A stretch of DNA of 6,958 nt from an uncultured Ruminococcus sp. (GCA_902796865.1 CADBQZ010000080.1:1-6958); one strand, 5' to 3'; shown: positions 1 through 5,206, numbered from the stretch's first letter. Translations and numbers: made by a program. Notes: generated from the letters alone by a model not told the origin.

Positions 1-102
1 CCTGATACGGCTGACGGAATTAAACGCTGTTTCTGTTGCGGAGAAATACATTGAGAACAGAACACAGATACTAATAATCAATATAGACATACCGTCTCCC
101 AT
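1..102 (-). CDS. CNNM/CorC (HlyC)-type transporter, N-terminal fragment
   Basis: Only the first 34 codons are inside the window; the gene runs off the left edge. The translation starts MGDGMSILIISIC, continues as a hydrophobic first membrane segment, and reaches FSATETAFNSVSRIR at about residues 20-34. That FSAtETAf-s-RIR stretch is the hallmark start of the DUF21/CNNM transmembrane domain, which in full-length relatives is followed by a CBS pair and a CorC_HlyC domain. Family members are implicated in Mg2+ (and sometimes Co2+) transport or efflux across the cytoplasmic membrane. Two starts are possible: ATG at 102, with GAAAGGA about 10 nt upstream and the family-like MxDG opening, or ATG at 90, with GGGAG 5 nt upstream. 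An in-frame TGA lies just before the first. The identification rests on the N-terminal motif alone, so the direction of transport cannot be judged. Confidence 0.8.
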   Translation of the reverse strand, partial: MGDGMSILIISICVLFSMYFSATETAFNSVSRIR

Positions 103-155
103 AAATGAAAAATCCTTTCAAAAGCATAATATAAAATTCGGACATGCTGAGGGGA

Positions 156-236
156 TTATAATCTTCTGGATTCATGGAAACGGCGGGGTAAAAGATACGG
201 GACACTGGTATCATCGGGGTGATAGTCTGCGGACAT
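156..236 (-). CDS. candidate 26-residue leader peptide ahead of the CNNM gene
   Basis: This short ORF is the first one on the transcript from the promoter at 265-293. It has an ideal ribosome binding site, AAAGGAGG, 5 nt before its ATG, and its start lies only about 22 nt from the expected transcription start. The peptide begins MSADYHPDDTSVPYLLPRRF and ends HESRRL. The early part is rich in Asp and Pro, followed by a PRR tract. That composition resembles the enterobacterial MgtL leader (acidic/proline start, then LPRR), which senses Mg2+ through ribosome instability. The resemblance is one of composition, not proven homology. It does not continue in frame into the CNNM gene, whose start is about 54 nt further on. 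Translation is well supported by the initiation signals; the regulatory role is inference. Confidence 0.55.
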   Translation of the reverse strand: MSADYHPDDTSVPYLLPRRFHESRRL

Positions 237-264
237 AATGACCTCCTTTCTGAATATATTTGTT

Positions 265-293
265 ATTATAGCACATTTCAGAAAAAAAGTCAA
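265..293 (-). promoter_or_regulatory. sigma-A promoter for leader ORF and CNNM gene
   Basis: Reading the minus strand, TTGACT (293-288) and TATAAT (270-265) are separated by exactly 17 nt. Transcription should begin near 258, giving a leader of roughly 155 nt before the CNNM start at 102. The T-tract just after the -35 element is part of the spacer, not an obvious terminator tail, because no hairpin precedes it. Confidence 0.8.
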
Positions 294-321
294 GTATGTG
301 GACAAGATTTCAGGGGGAAGT

Positions 322-807
322 TCAGTCAACAATCACAGTAGTTGTCGTAGTGGTAGTAGTTGTCGTTGTCGTTGTATATGCGCTGAGTTTTGCTGCTTTT
401 TCGGCAGCCGCTCCCGAACGATGTCGGCCGGCATAAGGAGCCACTGTTGTTGCAGGAGAAGCTTTCTTTGTTAAAGCAGCCTTTGTTGTTATCGCCTCAG
501 TCGAGATCGAAGGAGATATAGAAAGCTGAGTCGTCTGCGGAGCAGTAGTTATTGCCGGAGATGTAACGGCAGTTTCCTCATCTTCTATTTTTTCTGCAAG
601 ATAAAAGTTTCTGCCAAATTTTTCACCGTCAGAATCTAATAAAACAAAGCTTTCAGTATCGCTATTGTATTCAAGTATTGCCTGATTATGTTCTTTATAT
701 TCATTATGATCATCAGCGCTTACCGATGATATACATCCGAACGTGGTAATAGCAACAGCAGCAGAGACCGCCGTTGTCAAAAAACGTTTAAAAAATCCAG
801 GGATCAT
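322..807 (-). CDS. exported hypothetical protein with poly-threonine C-terminus
   Basis: I do not recognise this 161-residue protein. Residues 1-31 form a signal peptide: a basic start (FFKRF), a hydrophobic Ala/Val/Thr core, and a possible signal peptidase I site after SVSA. TTFGC at about 21-25 is only a weak lipobox. Residues 32-78 are acidic and may form a small fold (DDHNEYKEHNQAILEYN, then SFVLLDSDGEKFGRNFYLAEKI). Residues 79-125 are a Ser/Thr/Pro/Ala-rich linker, 126-144 are Arg/Lys/Ala-rich, and 145-157 are 13 consecutive threonines before VIVD and the stop. Ruminococcal secreted proteins use such Thr runs as linkers to a following domain, but here nothing follows: all three minus-strand frames close within about 20 nt of the repeat. 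The ATG has AGGAG about 7 nt upstream. No terminator is visible after the gene. Confidence 0.72.
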   Translation of the reverse strand: MIPGFFKRFLTTAVSAAVAITTFGCISSVSADDHNEYKEHNQAILEYNSDTESFVLLDSDGEKFGRNFYLAEKIEDEETAVTSPAITTAPQTTQLSISPSISTEAITTKAALTKKASPATTVAPYAGRHRSGAAAEKAAKLSAYTTTTTTTTTTTTTVIVD

Positions 808-870
808 AAAAAACTCCTAAAGCTATCGTAATAATTTAAGCAGTATATTTAAGACTGCTTAGACAATATT

Positions 871-900
871 ATTATAACATATATGTTAGTAATATGTAAC
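871..900 (-). promoter_or_regulatory. extended -10 promoter for the poly-Thr protein gene
   Basis: On the minus strand, a perfect TATAAT (876-871) carries the extended -10 TG one base upstream (TGTTATAAT). A weak -35, GTTACA, lies at 900-895, giving an 18 nt spacer. A 12-bp perfect palindrome, AACATATATGTT (876-887), fills part of the spacer and could be an operator, although AT-rich palindromes arise easily by chance. The expected transcription start is near 864, about 57 nt before the ATG. Confidence 0.6.
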
Positions 901-901
901 C

Positions 902-926
902 TTTTTTTATTTTTTTCTCATTTTTT
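902..926. other. phased A/T-tracts (possible UP element or bend)
   Basis: Three T-runs on the plus strand (902-908, 910-916, 921-926) begin roughly 8-11 bp apart and lie immediately upstream of the minus-strand promoter at 871-900. A-tracts in this position often act as UP elements or bend the DNA. No hairpin precedes them on either strand, so they are not terminator tails. The rest of the intergenic region is described under the operator, promoter and leader entries. Confidence 0.35.
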
Positions 927-955
927 CTGTATATTGCATTAAAAACAGCTGTTAG

Positions 956-998
956 AACTGTATATAATATACAGTTTAATTGTCAAAACTGCATATAA
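956..998. promoter_or_regulatory. candidate operator with three AACTG-ATAT half-sites upstream of mgtE
   Basis: AACTGTATAT at 956-965 and its exact inverse ATATACAGTT at 967-976 form a perfect inverted repeat around one central base. A third, nearly identical copy, AACTGCATATAA, follows in direct orientation at 987-998, 31 bp from the first, or about three helical turns. The array ends 15 bp before the mgtE -35 box, a natural place for an activator or repressor. The motif superficially resembles a proteobacterial LexA box, but Firmicutes LexA uses a GAAC-N4-GTTC site, so that reading is not favoured. Confidence 0.35.
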
Positions 999-1013
999 AA
1001 AATAGTTTTGTTA

Positions 1014-1042
1014 TTGACAAAAAGTCAAAAATGAGGTATTAT
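1014..1042 (+). promoter_or_regulatory. sigma-A promoter of mgtE
   Basis: TTGACA at 1014-1019 and TATTAT at 1037-1042 are separated by 17 nt. Transcription should start close to 1049, ten nucleotides before the first strand of the structured leader, and leaves a 5' UTR of about 125 nt. Confidence 0.75.
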
Positions 1043-1058
1043 ATTTATATAGCAAAAG

Positions 1059-1143
1059 TTAAGGCGATACTTCACAAAGACTGAATGGCGTTTTGTGCGC
1101 CATATGCTTGTATATTTTCCGCCTTTGTGCGGTGTTGCCTTAA
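1059..1143 (+). promoter_or_regulatory. structured mgtE 5' leader, three-helix junction, class unknown
   Basis: The leader closes on itself with a 9-bp helix: TTAAGGCGA (1059-1067) pairs with TTGCCTTAA (1135-1143), one pair being G-U. Inside are a 6-bp hairpin, ATGGCG/CGCCAT (1085-1090 and 1098-1103, 7-nt loop), and a 4-bp hairpin, CCGC/GCGG (1119-1122 and 1129-1132). The single-stranded CACAAAG (1073-1079) is complementary to CTTTGTG of the second hairpin (1123-1129), so a pseudoknot or an alternative fold is possible. No terminator follows, and the mgtE ribosome binding site GAGGTGA begins 21 nt downstream, so control would be translational or through RNA stability. The M-box (ykoK) riboswitch common before Mg2+ transporter genes is longer and carries conserved blocks that are not seen here. 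The folding is pencil-and-paper only. Confidence 0.45.
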
Positions 1144-1174
1144 ATGTATATGATAATAAAAATGAGGTGATAAT

Positions 1175-2506
1175 ATGGTCGAACAGATCACCGAACTTCT
1201 GAAGGAAAGAAATTACATCAAGATAAAATCAATGGTCAAGGATATGTACCCAGCGGATATAGCGGCTATTCTCGAAGAACTTCCGCCCCGTGATATCACT
1301 ATCCTTTTCAGGCTTCTCCCAAAAGAGCTTGCCGCAGATACATTTACGTTTATGAACAGCGATAATCAGATGCACCTGATAAGCGGTTTCAGCGATAAGG
1401 AACTTCGTGAGATGCTTGATGATATTTTTGTCGATGATACAGTAGATATAATCGAGGAAATGCCTGCAAACGTTGTAGCGAGGATATTGAAAAATACCGA
1501 TACTGAGACCAGAAAACAGATAAATACTATACTCAATTATCCTGATGACAGTGCCGGAAGCGTAATGACTACAGAGTATGTTTATCTGCATAAGGCGATG
1601 ACCGTAAGGGAAGCTCTCGAACGTATCCGTAAGGTAGGATTTGTCAAGGAAACTATTTATACTTGTTATGTTACCGAAAACCGCAAGCTTATCGGAATTG
1701 TTACGATACTTGATCTTGTAACAGCTGATGAAGAGGAGAAAATAGAGAGTATTATGGATACTCATGTTATTTTTGTAAATACACATGAGGATCAGGAAGA
1801 AGTCGCAAGAAAATTTTCTAAATATGACTTTATCGCAATGCCGGTCGTGGATAATGAAGAGCGTATGGTCGGTATCATAACTATCGACGATGTTATGGAC
1901 GTTATTGCCGAGGAAAATGAAGAAGACTTCTCAAAGATGGCTGCTATGTCACCTATGGAGGATTCATATTTCAAGACTTCGGTATTCACTCATGCCAAAA
2001 AGCGAATAGGCTGGCTTATATTTCTTATGCTTTCGGCAACAGTGACAGGAACACTTCTGACAAAGTATGAAGAAGCGTTCAAGGCTATACCGCTTCTTGT
2101 TTCTTTTATACCTATGCTTATGTCAACAGGCGGTAACTGTGGTTCACAGAGTTCAACTACTATAATAAGAGGACTTGCGACAGGGGAGATACAATTCAAG
2201 GACTTTTTCAAAGTAGCTTTCAAGGAATTCCGCATCTCGCTTATAGTAAGTGTTATACTATCGCTCACAAACGGTGTCAGGATATTTGTCATGTATAAGG
2301 ATTTCCAGCTTGCTTCTGTAATAACCTTATCTATAATAGGAACAGTAATAATTGCGAAATTCATCGGATGTGCGCTTCCGCTTCTCGCAAAAAAAGTACA
2401 TCTTGATCCGGCTATAATGGCGGCACCGCTTATAAGTACTATACTTGATACCTGTTCTATGCTTATCTATTTCCAGATAGCAACAATGGTTTTTGAAGAA
2501 CTTTAA
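1175..2506 (+). CDS. mgtE: Mg2+ transporter MgtE
   Basis: A complete 443-residue MgtE, the usual length for this homodimeric Mg2+-gated channel of the cytoplasmic membrane. The N-terminal superhelical MgtE_N domain (about 1-125) contains YPADIAAILEELP. Two CBS domains follow (about 131-187 and 195-250; GIVTILDLVT and GIITIDDVMDVI). The acidic CBS region and connecting helix bind Mg2+ and close the pore when cytosolic Mg2+ is high. The membrane domain (about 275-443) has five hydrophobic segments. The family signature STGGNCGSQSSTTIIRGLAT starts at 317. LDPAIMAAPLISTILD (410-425) supplies the conserved pore acids, D425 probably matching the Mg2+-binding Asp432 of the Thermus protein. The start is the ATG with GAGGTGA 4 nt upstream. 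The gene is monocistronic, bounded by its own promoter with structured leader and by a terminator. No key residue appears to be missing. Confidence 0.96.
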   Translation: MVEQITELLKERNYIKIKSMVKDMYPADIAAILEELPPRDITILFRLLPKELAADTFTFMNSDNQMHLISGFSDKELREMLDDIFVDDTVDIIEEMPANVVARILKNTDTETRKQINTILNYPDDSAGSVMTTEYVYLHKAMTVREALERIRKVGFVKETIYTCYVTENRKLIGIVTILDLVTADEEEKIESIMDTHVIFVNTHEDQEEVARKFSKYDFIAMPVVDNEERMVGIITIDDVMDVIAEENEEDFSKMAAMSPMEDSYFKTSVFTHAKKRIGWLIFLMLSATVTGTLLTKYEEAFKAIPLLVSFIPMLMSTGGNCGSQSSTTIIRGLATGEIQFKDFFKVAFKEFRISLIVSVILSLTNGVRIFVMYKDFQLASVITLSIIGTVIIAKFIGCALPLLAKKVHLDPAIMAAPLISTILDTCSMLIYFQIATMVFEEL

Positions 2507-2523
2507 AAATTATATTTTCTGAT

Positions 2524-2560
2524 AAAAAATACGGCAGAGGGTCACTCCGCCGTATTTTTT
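2524..2560. terminator. bidirectional terminator between mgtE and dpaB
   Basis: A 12-bp perfect inverted repeat, AAAAAATACGGC (2524-2535) with GCCGTATTTTTT (2549-2560), encloses a further GAG/CTC pairing after one mismatch. The arms provide a U-run on both strands, so the hairpin ends mgtE transcription on the plus strand and dpaA-dpaB on the minus strand. It ends only 3 nt from the dpaB stop codon. Confidence 0.92.
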
Positions 2561-2563
2561 ATT

Positions 2564-3154
2564 CTAAAGACTGCATCCTATAACAGGCTGTGTCTGTACA
2601 CCATTCAAAGCGTTTTCTATCGTTTGTTCTACCGACGTGAAATCGCATATTGCAGAAGTCGGCTTTTTTAAACAATTGTCCTGATATATAGGAACGAAAT
2701 AATAATTTTTCATGTTCATAAGCTTTCCGATATTTTTCATAGTACCGGCAAGATAATCATTTGTTGCAGCTGCTATGACAACAGGTCTTTTGTTTCTAAG
2801 ATGTGATTTGACAGCCATTGTGACCGGAGTATCTGTAATGCTCATAGCAAGCTTTGCACAGGTGTTACCAGTACAGGGACATACTATCATTATATCGGTC
2901 ATATTTTTCGGACCTATCGGTTCGGCATCTTCTATAGTCCTTATTACTTTGTGTCCGCATATATCTTCAAACCGTTTTATATTATCTTCGGCTTTGCCGA
3001 ATCTTGAATCTATCGAAGATGCGTTATATGACATAACCGGGATAAGCTCTGCACCGTCTTTACGAAGCTGTTCTGCCTGCTCAAAAGCTTTCTCGAATGT
3101 ACAAAATGAGCCTGTGACTGCAAAGCCTATCCTTAAATTTGAAAGGTCACTCAT
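2564..3154 (-). CDS. dpaB: dipicolinate synthase subunit B (SpoVFB)
   Basis: A 196-residue flavoprotein-family subunit of dipicolinate synthase. With DpaA it oxidises the dihydrodipicolinate-level intermediate of the lysine pathway to dipicolinic acid, in the mother cell; DPA is then loaded into the spore core. The N-terminus RIGFAVTGSFCTFEKA (8-23) is the flavoprotein start. VCPCTGNTCAKLA (about 91-103), DTPV (108-111) and RPVVIAAATND follow the order seen in Bacillus DpaB, whose length of about 200 residues also matches. KPTSAICDF near the C-terminus is also family-like. The ATG overlaps the dpaA stop by 4 nt (ATGA), so translation is coupled; AGGAGA lies about 8 nt upstream inside the dpaA end. 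No asd, dapG or dapA follows as in the Bacillus operon; the unit ends at the terminator. Confidence 0.95.
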   Translation of the reverse strand: MSDLSNLRIGFAVTGSFCTFEKAFEQAEQLRKDGAELIPVMSYNASSIDSRFGKAEDNIKRFEDICGHKVIRTIEDAEPIGPKNMTDIMIVCPCTGNTCAKLAMSITDTPVTMAVKSHLRNKRPVVIAAATNDYLAGTMKNIGKLMNMKNYYFVPIYQDNCLKKPTSAICDFTSVEQTIENALNGVQTQPVIGCSL

Positions 3155-4017
3155 TCATATGATCTCCTCTCTTTTAAAACAGCAGCAGCGATCATTTCAC
3201 CTGATGTTCCGGGTGCTGTTTTTCCGGGAAGTCCGAGTGCTTCTATCGTTTTTACAGAAAGCTTTTTTGCGGCATCTTTGTCTATACCGCCGGGCGTTGA
3301 TGCAAGCTCTATTATAAGGCATTCATCAGATGCAGTTTTTAAGACTTTTTCTGTAAGGATAATTTCCGGAACGGTGTTAAAGATTATCTGGTGCCCTGTA
3401 AGATCAAGATCGTTTGTGTGCTTTGTTTTACAGCCCATTATCCTAGCCCATGTAAGATCTGAGCTTTTTCGTGCCGCTATAGTTACATCAGCACCTATGC
3501 CCTTTAACATCGCCGCAAGTGTTTTTGCTATCCTTCCGAATCCTGTTATAAGGATACTGCTTTCAAATATAGTGAAATCAGTATTTTGGATAGCTGTCAT
3601 AAGTGCTCCCTCGGCTGTAGCCTCTGCATTTATAATATTAAGCTCTTCATCATCGAAATAATCAACTGTGCGAATATTCAAATGCTTGAAAATCTTTAAT
3701 GCCTGGTCACTGAAAGCACCGCCGAAAACAACCCCGTTTTCTTTCAGAAGCTTAGGTATGCTTTCAAGCGGTATATTATTCCGGCAAAGGGGAGCGTTCA
3801 CATCTCTTCCGTTTCTGCTAACAGGAAGCGGAAGAAGGATAAAATCGGCGAAATTTCCGATCTTTGATATGTCGTTTATCTTCTTTGCTTTTTTAAGTGG
3901 TATACGGCTTTCATTAAGTCCGTAAGCAAAGACACAGAATGATTCTGCAAGTTTTTCAGCAGCATATACGATGCGGAGATCTCCGCCTATTACCAGAAGT
4001 GTTTTTTTAGTATCCAT
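3151..4017 (-). CDS. dpaA: dipicolinate synthase subunit A (SpoVFA)
   Basis: The NAD(P)-binding, dehydrogenase-like subunit of dipicolinate synthase, 288 residues from the chosen start, close to the Bacillus length. It opens with MDTKKTLLVIGGD, the DpaA N-terminal fold with its IGGD. Mid-protein is a Rossmann motif, ITGFGRIAKTLAAMLKGIG (about 157-175). LPGKTAPGTSGEMIAAAVL near 263-281 is the conserved C-terminal block. ATG at 4026 would add three residues, but GGGGAG (4034-4029) is only 2 nt from it and 11 nt from the ATG at 4017. The later start also places IGGD at the same distance from the N-terminus as I recall for Bacillus DpaA. It is the first gene of a two-gene unit with dpaB, downstream of a sigma-K-like promoter. 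Together the pair implies that the organism, or its recent ancestor, can sporulate. Confidence 0.94.
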   Translation of the reverse strand: MDTKKTLLVIGGDLRIVYAAEKLAESFCVFAYGLNESRIPLKKAKKINDISKIGNFADFILLPLPVSRNGRDVNAPLCRNNIPLESIPKLLKENGVVFGGAFSDQALKIFKHLNIRTVDYFDDEELNIINAEATAEGALMTAIQNTDFTIFESSILITGFGRIAKTLAAMLKGIGADVTIAARKSSDLTWARIMGCKTKHTNDLDLTGHQIIFNTVPEIILTEKVLKTASDECLIIELASTPGGIDKDAAKKLSVKTIEALGLPGKTAPGTSGEMIAAAVLKERRSYE

Positions 4018-4050
4018 TGATAACATCGCTCCCCGATCAGATTTTCTTTA

Positions 4051-4079
4051 TATAATATGCGAACAATAATAAAAGGGTG
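4051..4079 (-). promoter_or_regulatory. sigma-K-like promoter for dpaA-dpaB
   Basis: On the minus strand, CATATTATA (4059-4051) matches the sigma-K -10 pattern CATAnnnTA exactly. CACC (4079-4076) lies 16 nt upstream and fits the short -35 pattern mACm. Bacillus dpaA-dpaB is transcribed by sigma-K in the mother cell, so the match falls where biology predicts it. No sigma-A promoter of comparable quality is seen in this 100-bp gap. The motif is short and AT-rich, so chance is not excluded. Confidence 0.6.
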
Positions 4080-4084
4080 ATAAT

Positions 4085-4113
4085 AAAAAAGGAGAGGTCA
4101 TTTGACTCTCCTT
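4085..4113 (-). terminator. terminator of the rpsF-ssb-rpsR operon
   Basis: On the minus strand, AAGGAGAG (4113-4106) pairs with CTCTCCTT (4096-4089) around a 9-nt loop, and a run of six T follows (4090-4085). It lies 9 nt after the rpsR stop codon and just before the dpaA promoter, which separates the ribosomal operon from the sporulation genes. Confidence 0.9.
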
Positions 4114-4122
4114 GTATATTTA

Positions 4123-4365
4123 TCATTCACTTACATAAGGTAAAAGTGCGATATATCTTGCTCTCTTGATAGCAGCAGTGAGCTGACGCTGATGATAAGC
4201 GCAGGTACCTGTAACTCTTCTTGGCAGGATCTTAGCTCTGTCAGTCATGCACTTTCTAAGTCTTGCAATGTCCTTGTAATCGATCTCTTCGATCCTGTCA
4301 GCACAGAACATACAAACCTTTTTGCGGGGTCTTTTTCCGCCACGTGTATTTCTTTCTCTTTCCAT
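4123..4365 (-). CDS. rpsR: 30S ribosomal protein S18
   Basis: An 80-residue S18, normal length. It forms a heterodimer with S6 on the platform of the small subunit. The basic N-terminus [16 protein letters not shown] is followed by VCMFC, then [28 protein letters not shown] and [23 protein letters not shown], the standard S18 core. Cysteines at about 18, 21, 39 and 55 (CxxC, C, C) make this the cysteine-containing, probably zinc-binding form found in many clostridia. It is the last gene of the operon, 29 nt after ssb, with AGGAGG about 7 nt before the ATG. A terminator follows directly. Confidence 0.97.
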   Translation of the reverse strand: MERERNTRGGKRPRKKVCMFCADRIEEIDYKDIARLRKCMTDRAKILPRRVTGTCAYHQRQLTAAIKRARYIALLPYVSE

Positions 4366-4394
4366 GATCTAACCTCCTTTGTATAAAGTAAAAA

Positions 4395-4886
4395 TCAGAA
4401 CGGAACTTCTCCGTCACTGAGGATCTCTTCAAAATCTCCAAGGTCACCCAACTGTATCGACTCTTCCTGCTGTACTGTCTGCGGTGCTTGTCCGGCAGCA
4501 GATGCAGGTTTTTCAAAGTTTCTTACATCTCCGATAGGCGTACTAGTGCCGCCGGCAGATGCACTTTTGCTTTCGCCGAATGTTACATTGTCAGCCTGAA
4601 CATCTATAGAATAATGCTTTACACCGTTTTGGTCGGTATAATTATTATTTCTCAGGCTTCCTTCGACGATTATCATTTTTCCTTTTGAAAAATATCTGCT
4701 TACAAATTCAGCTGACTGACGCCAGGTAACAACATTTATGAAATCAGTCTGTCTGTCACCGCCGTCCTTTGAACGGTAAGGTCTGTCTATCGCAATACTG
4801 AATCTGCACATTGCGATACCTGAAGTTGTCTGTCTCAGTTCAGGGTCAGCAGTAAGCCTTCCCATTAAAATAACCTTGTTGATCAT
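4395..4886 (-). CDS. ssb: single-stranded DNA-binding protein
   Basis: A 163-residue bacterial SSB. The OB-fold domain (about 1-107) opens MINKVILMGRLTADPELR and contains FINVVTWRQSAEFVSRYFSKGKM and the VEGSLR strand typical of the family; it tetramerises and coats single-stranded DNA in replication and repair. A flexible Gly/Ser/Pro/Gln-rich linker (about 108-145) leads to an acidic stretch and the C-terminal tip DGEVPF. The tip is a slightly less acidic variant of the DDDIPF-type sequence that recruits partner proteins. The gene lies between rpsF and rpsR with 29-nt gaps on each side, the usual Firmicutes arrangement that ties SSB supply to ribosome synthesis. GGAGGG lies about 8 nt before the ATG. 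Confidence 0.97.
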   Translation of the reverse strand: MINKVILMGRLTADPELRQTTSGIAMCRFSIAIDRPYRSKDGGDRQTDFINVVTWRQSAEFVSRYFSKGKMIIVEGSLRNNNYTDQNGVKHYSIDVQADNVTFGESKSASAGGTSTPIGDVRNFEKPASAAGQAPQTVQQEESIQLGDLGDFEEILSDGEVPF

Positions 4887-4915
4887 TCTGAAATCCCTCC
4901 AATCAGCTTACTTGA

Positions 4916-5206
4916 TCACTTAACAATGATCATTGAACGCATTACATTCTCTGTGATATTGAACACTCTGTCAAGTTCAGCAGGGAAATCAGGCTTTGAT
5001 TCAAATGTGATAAGCACATAGTAGCCCTCTGTCTGATCGTCGATCTCATATGCGAGCTTGCGCTTGCCCCATTCGTTCACCTCTTCGATCGTACCGTTCT
5101 TTTCGATAAGCTTCTTGAACTTTTCGACTAATGACTTGACTGCATCTTCGCCGTCCTTCATGTTAAATACGACCATTACTTCATACTTAGCAGATAACTT
5201 TGCCAT
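4916..5206 (-). CDS. rpsF: 30S ribosomal protein S6
   Basis: A 96-residue S6, the typical length. It begins MAKLSAKYEVMVVFNMKDGE and carries the conserved WGKRKLAYEIDDQTEGYYVLITFES core and the VMRSMIIVK end. S6 binds 16S rRNA together with S18, which is encoded at the other end of the operon. A GTG at 5215 opens the same frame three codons earlier, but it sits on the 3' edge of the AAGGAGG ribosome binding site and cannot be the start. ATG at 5206 has the ideal 8-nt spacing. It is the first gene of the rpsF-ssb-rpsR operon, behind a consensus promoter and a leader of about 75 nt. Confidence 0.97.
   Translation of the reverse strand: MAKLSAKYEVMVVFNMKDGEDAVKSLVEKFKKLIEKNGTIEEVNEWGKRKLAYEIDDQTEGYYVLITFESKPDFPAELDRVFNITENVMRSMIIVK

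Noticed and set aside
345..383. Trinucleotide repeat tract as a CRISPR-like or phase-variable microsatellite
   Set aside because: The units are imperfect and correspond to mixed threonine codons in frame. All three minus-strand frames close just downstream, so slippage would not switch a longer product on.
238..474. Plus-strand ORF opposite the end of the poly-Thr gene
   Set aside because: It is Ser/Cys/Arg-rich because it is the antisense of the threonine repeat and linker, and its start overlaps the leader peptide's ribosome binding site on the other strand.
958..974. LexA-like box CTGTATAT...ATATACAG
   Set aside because: It resembles the proteobacterial SOS box but with an extra central base, and Firmicutes LexA recognises a different site.
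1085..1153. 22-codon cysteine-rich ORF (MAFCAPYACIFSAFVRCCLKCI) inside the mgtE leader
   Set aside because: It has no ribosome binding site (only a weak AAAGAC upstream), and its codons coincide with the hairpin arms, which explain the sequence better. It remains a weak alternative to the structured-RNA reading.
1027..1168. Direct repeat AAAAATGAGGT at 1027-1037 and 1158-1168
   Set aside because: One copy overlaps the mgtE -10 region and the other is the ribosome binding site. The sequence is simple and purine-rich, so coincidence is the likely cause.
1049..1174. M-box (ykoK) Mg2+ riboswitch before mgtE
   Set aside because: The leader is too short and the conserved M-box blocks are not visible.
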